Assembly: GCA_007693835.1 (NCBI GenBank)
Contig: RECW01000144.1
Location: 1 to 40,222, forward strand
Length of the DNA stretch: 40,222 nucleotides
Origin: Paracoccaceae bacterium
GTDB lineage: Bacteria > Pseudomonadota > Alphaproteobacteria > Rhodobacterales > Rhodobacteraceae
Direction of reading: 5' to 3'
This document shows, piece after piece, positions 33,817-40,222 of this stretch. The notes under the pieces were generated by a model. That model saw only the letters and a list, made by a program, of their open reading frames with translations. It searched no databases and was not told the origin of the DNA. The stretch's first letter is position 1. Each line of letters starts with the position of its first letter. The position numbers and the translations under genes are program-made.

Positions 33817-33824
33817 CTGGGGCC

Positions 33825-34364
33825 ATGGACGATGAAAAGGGCGGCTTCTGGGTGTTCGGCTACGGCTCGCTGATGTGGCGGCCGGGCTTCGCCTTCGCCG
33901 AGCGGCGCATGGCGCGGGCGCCGGGCTTTCGCCGCCGGTTCTGCCTGCGCTCGATCCGCTACCGCGGCACGCCCGAGGCGCCGGGCCTCGTGCTCGGCCT
34001 CGACCGCGACGGCGCGGCGGCCTGCGAAGGGATCGCCTATCGCGTGGCGGCCGACGGCGCGTCGGTGACGCTCGCCTATCTGCGCGAGCGGGAGCTGGTG
34101 ACCTACGCCTACGAGGAGGCCTCGGCGCCGGTCGACCTCGACGACGGCCGGCGCGTGGACGCGCTGCTCTATGTGGTCGACCCGGCCCACGCGCAGTACG
34201 CCGGCGCGCTGACCCCGGCGGAGCAGGCGGCGATCATCGCGCGCGCCGCGGGGCCGGCCGGGCCGAACCTCGACTACTTCCGCAACACGCTCGCGCATCT
34301 GCGCGAGATCGGCGTGCACGACGCCGAGCTTGAGGCGCTGTCCGTGCTGGTCGGGCCCGCCTGA
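33825..34364 (+). CDS. ChaC-like gamma-glutamylcyclotransferase
   Basis: A 179-residue cytosolic enzyme expected to release 5-oxoproline from glutathione (gamma-glutamyl cyclotransferase of the ChaC type). It has WVFGYGSLMWRPGF (9-22), the RSIRYRGTPEAPGLVLGLD strand pair, the presumed catalytic Glu in AYLRERELVTY (Glu88 or Glu90), and NLDYFRNTLAHLREIGV at the end. Size fits the family. It stands alone between DUF2125 (divergent) and the PCuAC gene (convergent). Confidence 0.9.
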   Translation: MDDEKGGFWVFGYGSLMWRPGFAFAERRMARAPGFRRRFCLRSIRYRGTPEAPGLVLGLDRDGAAACEGIAYRVAADGASVTLAYLRERELVTYAYEEASAPVDLDDGRRVDALLYVVDPAHAQYAGALTPAEQAAIIARAAGPAGPNLDYFRNTLAHLREIGVHDAELEALSVLVGPA

Positions 34365-34382
34365 GCGCGCCGGGCGCTGCCC

Positions 34383-34838
34383 TCAGTGTCCGGCGTGGCC
34401 GTGGCTGGCGGCGCGCGGCCGCAGCGCGATCACCGGCGCCGCGACGGCGATCTCGCCGGCCTGCTCGAAGACCAGCGTCAGGGGCAGAAGGTCGCCGTCG
34501 TCCATCGGGCCGGTGAGCCCCATCAGCATCACGTGCAGGCCGCCGGGCTCCAGCGTCACCGTCTCGCCCGCGGCGATCTCGACGCCCTCGATCCGGCGCA
34601 TCTTGGCGACGCCGTCCTCCATGATGTGCGTGTGGATCTCGACGCGCCGGGCGATGGGCGCGCGGGCGTCGATCAGGCGGTCCGCCGTCTCGCCGGTGTT
34701 GGCGATGCTCATGTAGGCGGCCGAGGCCATGGCGCCTTCCGGCACGGCGCGCGCGAAGACGTCGGAGATCAGAAGGCCGCCGGCGAGGGCGGGGCCTGCC
34801 GTCAGGGCGGCGGCGACGGCGCAGAAGCGGGCGATCAC
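34383..34838 (-). CDS. PCuAC-family periplasmic copper chaperone
   Basis: A 151-residue exported protein that binds Cu(I) and helps deliver it to cytochrome oxidase. The start is GTG 34838, with AAAGGAGA 7 bases upstream. The signal peptide runs to about 19. The diagnostic H-x10-M-x21-H-x-M motif is exact: His69, Met80, His102, Met104. A C-terminal SHGHAGH tail may add metal binding. It starts 19 bases after ppk on the same strand, so it is probably in the ppk operon; no Sco gene is near. Confidence 0.92.
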   Translation of the reverse strand: MIARFCAVAAALTAGPALAGGLLISDVFARAVPEGAMASAAYMSIANTGETADRLIDARAPIARRVEIHTHIMEDGVAKMRRIEGVEIAAGETVTLEPGGLHVMLMGLTGPMDDGDLLPLTLVFEQAGEIAVAAPVIALRPRAASHGHAGH

Positions 34839-34857
34839 GGCGGGTCTCCTTTCGGCG

Positions 34858-37038
34858 TCACTCGGCGGCGAGCGCGCGGGTCAGGCGCGGCGCGTCCTCG
34901 GCGCCGGCGCGGCCGCGGCCCGAGAGCGAGGGATACGCCATGAAGAAGGCGTGGCAGTTGAAGGGCTCGGCGCCTTCGGGGGCGGCGGCGCGGGCGTAGC
35001 GGCCGTCGGGCTTCAGCACCCAGCTCTGCGCTTCGTCGCGCAGGTTGGCGGCCATCACCTGATCCATGATCTGCGCGTGAACGGTGGGGTTCTTGATCTC
35101 GACCAGCGTCTCGACCCGGCGGTTCAGGTTGCGGTCCATCCAGTCGGCCGAGGAGATGTAGACCCGCGCGCGGGACGACGGCAGGCCGTGCCCGTCGCCG
35201 AAACAGACGACGCGGGAGTGTTCGAGGAACCGCCCGACGATCGACTTGACCCGGATGCGTTCCGACAGCCCCTTCACGCCCGGCCGCACGCCGCAGATGC
35301 CGCGTGCGACGATGTCGATGCGCACCCCGGCCTGGCTCGCGGCGTAGAGGGCGTCGACGAGCTCGGGTTCGGCGATCGAGTTCACCTTGATCCACACCTG
35401 CGCCGGCCGTCCTGCGCGCGCATGCTCCGCCTCGCGCGCGAGCCCGTCGACCAGCGTGCTTTTCAGCGTGATCGGCGCGACGGCGAGGCTCTCGAGCCCA
35501 GAGGGCTCCGCATAGCCGGTCACGAAGTTGAACAGCTTCGCGGCGTCGCGCCCCAGCGCCGGGTCGCAGGTGAAGAGCGACAGGTCGGTGTAGATGTTCG
35601 CGGTGATCGGGTGGTAGTTGCCGGTGCCGTAGTGGGTGTAGGTCACCAGCCGCCCGCCCTCGCGCCGCACGACCATCGAGACCTTGGCGTGGGTCTTCAG
35701 GTCGAAGAAGCCGTAGACCACCTGCGCCCCGGCGCGCTCGAGCTGCTTGGACTGGCGGATGTTCGCGGCCTCGTCGAAGCGCGCCTTCAGCTCGATCAGC
35801 GCCGTCACCGACTTGCCGTCCTCCGCCGCCTCGCAGAGCGCGGCGACGATCGGCGAGTTCTTCGACGTGCGGTAGAGCGTCTGCTTGATCGCCACCACGT
35901 CGGGGTCGCGGGCCGCCTGCTGGACGAACTGCACCACCGTGTCGAACGACTCGTAGGGGTGGTGGAGCAGCATGTCCTTCCGGCTGATCGACGCGAAGAT
36001 GTCGCCGTCGTGGTCGCGGACGCGCTCTGGCAGGCGCGGTGTGTAGGGCTTCCAGCGGAGGTCGAGCCGGTCGGAGACCACAAGCTCGTCGAGCGCGCGG
36101 ATGCCGATCACGCCTTCGAGATCGATGATCTCCTCCTCCGAGACGCCCATTTCGCGGGCGATCTTGGCGCGCAGGCCCGGCGGCGCGTCGGCCGAGACGG
36201 TGACGCGCACGGCCTGCCCCTTGCGCCGGCGCTTCAACGCGGTCTCGAACTCGCGGACGAGATCCTCGGATTCCTCCTCCACCATCATGTCGCTGTCGCG
36301 CAGCACGCGAAACACCGCGCTGCCCGTGACGGCGTAGCCGGGGAACAGGCGATCGAGAAACAGCGTCAGGAACCGCTCCAGCATGATGAAGCGGATCGCC
36401 CCCTCCTTCTCCGGCAGACGCACGAAGCGCGCCACCTGCTGCGGCACCGGCAGCAGCGCGTCGAGGGGCGCGCCGTCGCGGGTGCGCGCCAGCGTCAGCG
36501 CGAGCGCGAAGCCGCCGTTGGCGATGAAGGGGAAGGGGTGCGCCGGGTCGATGGCCAGCGGCGTGACGACGGGAAACACCTGCTCGAGAAAGTAGGCCTC
36601 GCAGAACGCGCGGTCGTCGGCGTCGAGCGCCTCGGCTTCCAGCACATGGATGCCCTCCGCCGCCATCAGGCCCTTCAGCGTCGCCCAGACGCGCTGCTGG
36701 CGCGCCATCAGCGCGCGGGCGTCGGCGTCGATCAACGCCAGTTGCTGCGCCGGGGTCAGCCCGTCGTCGGAGGGTTTCTCGACACCGGCCCGCACCTGCG
36801 CGCGCAGGCCCGCGACGCGCACCGCGTAGAACTCGTCGAGGTTGTTGCCCGAGATCGACAGGAAGCGCACCCGCTCCAGCAGCGGGTGGTTGGGGTTCTC
36901 CGCCTCCTCCATCACGCGCCAGTTGAACGCAAGCCACGAGAGTTCGCGGTTGAAGAAGCGCGCGGGGGTCTCGATGTCGAAATCGGGCTCGACGGCGACC
37001 TCGGGGTCGACGGCGGCGTTGAGGAAATCGGCGCGCAT
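34858..37038 (-). CDS. ppk: Polyphosphate kinase (PPK1)
   Basis: A 726-residue enzyme that polymerises ATP gamma-phosphate into polyphosphate. N-domain: [19 protein letters not shown]; head domain: [18 protein letters not shown]. In the catalytic half the phospho-His is His450 in [10 protein letters not shown] and the second His is His469 in [11 protein letters not shown], 19 residues apart as in the E. coli enzyme. [15 protein letters not shown] closes the second catalytic domain. Length is typical. It lies downstream of hda (72 bases) and upstream of the copper chaperone gene. Confidence 0.96.
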   Translation of the reverse strand: MRADFLNAAVDPEVAVEPDFDIETPARFFNRELSWLAFNWRVMEEAENPNHPLLERVRFLSISGNNLDEFYAVRVAGLRAQVRAGVEKPSDDGLTPAQQLALIDADARALMARQQRVWATLKGLMAAEGIHVLEAEALDADDRAFCEAYFLEQVFPVVTPLAIDPAHPFPFIANGGFALALTLARTRDGAPLDALLPVPQQVARFVRLPEKEGAIRFIMLERFLTLFLDRLFPGYAVTGSAVFRVLRDSDMMVEEESEDLVREFETALKRRRKGQAVRVTVSADAPPGLRAKIAREMGVSEEEIIDLEGVIGIRALDELVVSDRLDLRWKPYTPRLPERVRDHDGDIFASISRKDMLLHHPYESFDTVVQFVQQAARDPDVVAIKQTLYRTSKNSPIVAALCEAAEDGKSVTALIELKARFDEAANIRQSKQLERAGAQVVYGFFDLKTHAKVSMVVRREGGRLVTYTHYGTGNYHPITANIYTDLSLFTCDPALGRDAAKLFNFVTGYAEPSGLESLAVAPITLKSTLVDGLAREAEHARAGRPAQVWIKVNSIAEPELVDALYAASQAGVRIDIVARGICGVRPGVKGLSERIRVKSIVGRFLEHSRVVCFGDGHGLPSSRARVYISSADWMDRNLNRRVETLVEIKNPTVHAQIMDQVMAANLRDEAQSWVLKPDGRYARAAAPEGAEPFNCHAFFMAYPSLSGRGRAGAEDAPRLTRALAAE

Positions 37039-37110
37039 GGGTGCCTCACGGGCGTTACGAGGACTTCAGTCTACAGATGGGGACGAATCCGGCAAACGCC
37101 CACGTGTCGC

Positions 37111-37788
37111 TCAGCCGAGCATTTCACCCGCAAGCTTTCGGGTGATGCGCCGCCCCGAGGCCAGCGACAGGGCGTCGAGCCGCGCGACCGCGTCTTCCGC
37201 GGCGGAGAAGCTGCGCTCGATGCGGGCGGCGAGGAAGGCGGGCGTGCCCGCTTCGTAGTTCAGGCCGCGCTCCTCGAGGTTTTTCGCGATCACCGCCGCA
37301 AGGAGGGCGTCGTCGGGGGGCAGCAGCCGCGCGACGGTCATGGCCGACAGGCGCGAGGCGAGGTCGGGCAGGCGGATCGGCCAGCGCGTCGGCGCGGCCC
37401 GTCCGGTCGCCAGCAGGACCGCGCCTTCGGCCGCCGCCAGATTCAGAAGATGAAACAGCGCCGTCTCCGCCGCCGCGTCGGCCCCCAGCCGATCGACGTC
37501 CTCCACCGCCACGGCGCCGGCCGCGACCAGCCTCGGCGCATCCGCCTCCCTCAAGCCGAGGGCCGGGACGATGGGCGCGTCCGTCTCGGCGGCGAAGACG
37601 TGGGCGAGGTGGGTCTTGCCGGCGCCCTCGGGTCCGATCAGGGCGAGCCTGCCTTCGGGCCAGCCCGCGCGGGCGGCGATCAGCGCGGCGGCGTCGGCGT
37701 TGGCGGCCGTCTCGATGAAGTCGCTGCGGCCGAGCGCGCGGCGGCGCGGCAGCGCCAGCGCCAGAGGTCGCTGGGCCGGGTCGATCAT
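37111..37788 (-). CDS. hda: DnaA-related regulatory ATPase Hda
   Basis: A 225-residue AAA+ protein like the DnaA central domain, which in complex with the sliding clamp stimulates ATP hydrolysis on DnaA and so limits initiation. The N-terminal stretch AQRPLALALP is a likely degenerate clamp-binding motif. Walker A is IGPEGAGKTHLAHVF (about 51-65), Walker B AVAVEDVDRLG and sensor 1 LLATGRAAP. There is no DNA-binding domain IV. The ATG overlaps the AI-2E permease stop (ATGA). Confidence 0.88.
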   Translation of the reverse strand: MIDPAQRPLALALPRRRALGRSDFIETAANADAAALIAARAGWPEGRLALIGPEGAGKTHLAHVFAAETDAPIVPALGLREADAPRLVAAGAVAVEDVDRLGADAAAETALFHLLNLAAAEGAVLLATGRAAPTRWPIRLPDLASRLSAMTVARLLPPDDALLAAVIAKNLEERGLNYEAGTPAFLAARIERSFSAAEDAVARLDALSLASGRRITRKLAGEMLG

Positions 37789-38930
37789 TCCCGTCGCTCC
37801 CGGTCGGGGTCGCCGGGGTTCCGCCCCGCATCCCCGAGATAGAGCGCGCCCTCGCGATAGCGCGCCAACCCGAGACGTGCGAGGACGCCGATGGCCGCGG
37901 CCGCCGGAGCGGCGATCAGCAGTCCCGTGAACCCGAAAAGCGAGCCGAACGCCGCGAGCGCGAACATCAGCCAGACCGGATGCAGCCCGATGCTGCGCCC
38001 CACCAGCCGGGGCGTGAGATAGTTGCCTTCGACCGCCTGTCCGGCGAGGAAGATCGCCGCCACCAGGCCCACAGACAGCCAGTCCCCCCAGAACTGGTCG
38101 AGGGCGAGCCCCATGGAGAGCGCGCCGCCGAGGAAGGACCCGGCGAAGGGAATGAAGCTGACGAGGCCGGCGAACAGCCCCACCACCAGCCCGAACTGGA
38201 GGCCGACCAGCCCGAGGGCGGCGGCGTAGAACGCGCCGAGGATCGCGCAGACCGCGAGCTGCCCGCGCACGAAGCCCGCGAGGGCCGTGTCGAGATCGCG
38301 CGCGACGGCGCGGATCGCGTCGGCGTGGCGGCGCGGCAGCCAGCCGTCGATCTCTGCGATCATGCGCGGCCAGTCCAGCAGCAGGTAGAAGGCGACGATG
38401 GGGGCGATCACGACGAGCGCGAGAAAGTCGATCAGCGCCAACCCGCTGGTGAAGACGCCGCTGACCAGCGCGCCGCTCCAGTCCTGCGCCTGCGCCTCCA
38501 GCGCCTCCAGCGCGGCGTCGAACGCGCCTTCCTCGGCGCCGAGGCCGTAGTCGCCGGCCAACCGCTCCGCGTGCCGCTGGGCGCTTGCGATCCAGCCCGG
38601 CATGGCGTCGATCAGCGCGCCGGCCTGGGCGATGACCAGCGGAATGAGCAGCACCAGCGCCGCCGCCGCGAGCGCCAGAGCGCCGAGCGCGATGGCCGAC
38701 GCCGCCAGCGTCCGGCTCGCGCCGAGGCGCTCAAGCCGGCCGGCGAGGGGATCGAGCAGATAGGCGATGGCGGCCCCGGCGATGAAGGGCGCCGCCGCCC
38801 GCCCGACGAGCCAGAGCGCGCCGAACAGCGCGACCGCCGCCAGCGTCCACCACAACGCCTGCCCGCCTTTCGCCAACCGCGCCTCCCGCCGATGCGCGGG
38901 CACCGTGCGCGGGCGGTCGGCGGGGGTCAA
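37785..38930 (-). CDS. AI-2E/PerM family permease
   Basis: A 381-residue integral membrane protein with about eight helices (WWTLAAVALFGALWLVGRAA, LAASAIALGALALAAAALVL, and others), the central extracytoplasmic domain at about 90-140 and the late motif GLVSFIPFAGSFLGGALSM typical of AI-2E/PerM transporters. The frame opens at TTG 38930, with GAGGGG upstream; GTG 38903 is an alternative. It starts 12 bases after ggpS ends and overlaps hda. In Caulobacter-type genomes a permease commonly precedes hdaA. Substrate unknown. Confidence 0.87.
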   Translation of the reverse strand: MTPADRPRTVPAHRREARLAKGGQALWWTLAAVALFGALWLVGRAAAPFIAGAAIAYLLDPLAGRLERLGASRTLAASAIALGALALAAAALVLLIPLVIAQAGALIDAMPGWIASAQRHAERLAGDYGLGAEEGAFDAALEALEAQAQDWSGALVSGVFTSGLALIDFLALVVIAPIVAFYLLLDWPRMIAEIDGWLPRRHADAIRAVARDLDTALAGFVRGQLAVCAILGAFYAAALGLVGLQFGLVVGLFAGLVSFIPFAGSFLGGALSMGLALDQFWGDWLSVGLVAAIFLAGQAVEGNYLTPRLVGRSIGLHPVWLMFALAAFGSLFGFTGLLIAAPAAAAIGVLARLGLARYREGALYLGDAGRNPGDPDRERRE

Positions 38931-38942
38931 GGCGGCCGCCCC

Positions 38943-40222
38943 TCAGGCGGCGTCGCCCATGCTCGCGGCGTCCCCGCCGCCGATGGCGGCGAAGGCGCGC
39001 CGCTGCTCGGCGATCCAGGCGCGGATGTCGAAGCGCGCGACCTTGGCGCGCAGCGCCGCCATGCGCGCGCGGCGCTCGTCCTCGGGCATGTCGAGCGCCT
39101 GATCCATCGCCGCGTCCATCGAGCGGTTCGAGAACGGGTTGGTGAGGATCGCGGCGTCCAGTTCGACCGCCACGCCGGCGAACTCCGACAGCACCAGCGT
39201 CCCGTCGCCGTCGGTGCAGGCCGAGACGTATTCCTGCGCGACGAGGTTCAGCCCGTCGCAGAGCGGCGTGATCCAGCAGACGTCCGCCGCCTGGTGATAG
39301 GCGACCAGCCGCTTGAAGGGAATCGCGCGCGAGATCAGCGCCACCGGCTGCCAGTCGAACCGCCCGAAGCGGCCGTTGATGCGGCCCGCGTGCTCCTCGA
39401 TGGCGCGCTGCACCTCCTCGTAGACCGCCATGTTGCGGTTGGCTGGCACCGAGATCAGCATGAAGCGCACCTTGCCGACGAGATCGGGCCGCCGCTCGAA
39501 CAGCCGCTCGTAGGCCAGCAGCGCCTCGACATTGCCCTTGGTGTAGTCGGTGCGGGAGACCGAGAGGATCAGCTTGCAGTCGCCGATCTCGGCGCGAATG
39601 TCGGCGAGTTGGTCGGCCGTCTCGTCATCTTCGGCGAGCGACGAGACATAGTCGACGTCCGTGCCCACCGGCCAGGTGCTGAGCGCCACGTCGCGCCCCT
39701 TGTAGGACAGCCGCGTCGGCGTCACGAGCTCCGACAGCGCCATGCCTTCGGGCGACATGTCGGCCACGGTCTCGACTTCCTCGGCGATGGTCGCGCCGAC
39801 CAGCGAATGGGCGACATGGGCGAAGTTCGCCGCATAGCGGGGAATGTGGAAGCCCACCACGTCGCAGGCGAGCAGGCTTTCGACGATCTCCTTGCGCCAC
39901 GGCAGCACGGCGAAGATGTCGGCCGAAGGGAACGGCGTGTGATGGAAGAAGGCGATCTTCGCGTCGGGCTTGATCTGGCGGAGATAGCCCGGCGCGAGCC
40001 AGAGGTTGTAGTCGTGAAACCACACCACGCCGCCATCCTCGACTTCGGCCGCGGCGGCTTCGGCGAAGGCCCAGTTCACCTCGCGGAAGGTCGGCCAGTC
40101 GACGGGGTCGTAATTGTAGCGCTCCTTGAAGGAGTGCAGGATCGGCCAGATCGCCTCCTTCGACGTCACGTGGTAGAAGCTCTTGACCTGTTCGGAGGTG
40201 AGCGCGAGGCGCGAGACGCGAT
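38943..40222 (-). CDS. ggpS: Glucosylglycerol-phosphate synthase GgpS, C-terminal part
   Basis: 425 residues are visible; the N-terminal ~75 lie beyond the right edge. It is a GT20 glycosyltransferase that joins ADP-glucose and glycerol 3-phosphate in making the osmolyte glucosylglycerol. The visible start LTSEQVKSFYHVTSKEA is the GgpS form. Next come VVWFHDYNLWLAPGYLRQIK, AFFHHTPFPSADIFAVLPWR, VGFHIPRYAANFA and LILSVSRTDYTKGNVEAL. These match cyanobacterial GgpS better than OtsA, although trehalose-6-phosphate synthase remains possible. It leads into the permease-hda-ppk set on the same strand. Confidence 0.87.
   Translation of the reverse strand, partial: RVSRLALTSEQVKSFYHVTSKEAIWPILHSFKERYNYDPVDWPTFREVNWAFAEAAAAEVEDGGVVWFHDYNLWLAPGYLRQIKPDAKIAFFHHTPFPSADIFAVLPWRKEIVESLLACDVVGFHIPRYAANFAHVAHSLVGATIAEEVETVADMSPEGMALSELVTPTRLSYKGRDVALSTWPVGTDVDYVSSLAEDDETADQLADIRAEIGDCKLILSVSRTDYTKGNVEALLAYERLFERRPDLVGKVRFMLISVPANRNMAVYEEVQRAIEEHAGRINGRFGRFDWQPVALISRAIPFKRLVAYHQAADVCWITPLCDGLNLVAQEYVSACTDGDGTLVLSEFAGVAVELDAAILTNPFSNRSMDAAMDQALDMPEDERRARMAALRAKVARFDIRAWIAEQRRAFAAIGGGDAASMGDAA

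Noticed and set aside
34729-37842. Plus-strand open frame of about 1,040 codons opposite ppk and hda
   Set aside because: Antisense shadow of well-supported genes; no recognisable domain.
38943-40222. Trehalose-6-phosphate synthase OtsA as the name of the right-edge gene
   Set aside because: The FYHVTSKEAIWPILHSF-type segment and HIPRYAANF match the GgpS group better; OtsA is kept only as an alternative.
1-40222. tRNA, rRNA, CRISPR or insertion-sequence features
   Set aside because: No cloverleaf, repeat-spacer pattern, transposase or terminal inverted repeats were recognised on reading either strand.

Overview
This is a high-GC, gene-dense chromosomal window. It most resembles an alphaproteobacterium of the Rhodobacterales/Paracoccaceae type. 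Supporting signs are the ctpA-rppH order after a degenerate EnvC, the trkA-trkH-hfq-hflX order, the ATGA/GTGA start-stop overlaps, a 79-residue Hfq, and DUF2125, DUF3047 and Hda-type proteins. A glucosylglycerol-phosphate synthase at the right edge suggests a salt-exposed habitat. No rRNA, tRNA, CRISPR array, transposase or phage structural gene was found, and no gene-free stretch exceeds about 210 bases.

Layout. (1) 1-3385: 3' end of envC, then ctpA and rppH, a TraR/DksA-type zinc protein and a small SRPBCC protein. (2) 3422-6263, minus strand: the glycolytic genes gap and pgk, with two tiny uncharacterised genes between them. (3) 6391-9149: an orphan 448-residue cysteine-bearing protein, an RluA-type pseudouridine synthase and a PAS-plus-cysteine-cluster protein. 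(4) 9231-23588: a large quinoprotein (PQQ) alcohol dehydrogenase locus, the most interesting part. (5) 23599-29593: DUF3047, hflX, hfq, trkH, trkA and an OmpA-domain protein. (6) 29644-34838: polA, a small zinc-finger gene, DUF2125, a ChaC-type enzyme and a PCuAC copper chaperone. (7) 34858-40222, minus strand: ppk, hda, an AI-2E/PerM permease and the C-terminal part of ggpS.

The PQQ locus has three arms. On the minus strand, xoxF encodes a methanol dehydrogenase carrying the Asp-Tyr-Asp signature of lanthanide-dependent enzymes. It is followed by a XoxG-like cytochrome c, a XoxJ-like binding protein and the rhodanese-like Cys-Trp protein, and preceded by a quinoprotein-relay zinc metallohydrolase and a 67-residue four-cysteine protein. 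Converging on it from the plus strand (12317-17734) is a set matching in architecture the Lut (Methylorubrum) and PedA1A2BC (Pseudomonas) lanthanide importers: binding protein, YVTN beta-propeller, small exported protein, ATPase and ABC-2 permease, plus two more exported proteins. Back to back with this set, across a 171-bp promoter region holding two abutting palindromes, lies a minus-strand operon with a DUF3280-like exported protein and a NitT/TauT-type ABC transporter of unknown substrate. No mxaF, PQQ biosynthesis gene, TonB receptor or lanmodulin is visible; these must lie elsewhere or be absent.

Working model (inference): the Lut-like transporter brings the metal in, XoxF oxidises methanol or another alcohol in the periplasm, electrons go to XoxG, and the small exported proteins assist maturation or metal and cofactor delivery. 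The NitT-type operon may import a second ligand needed by the same pathway.
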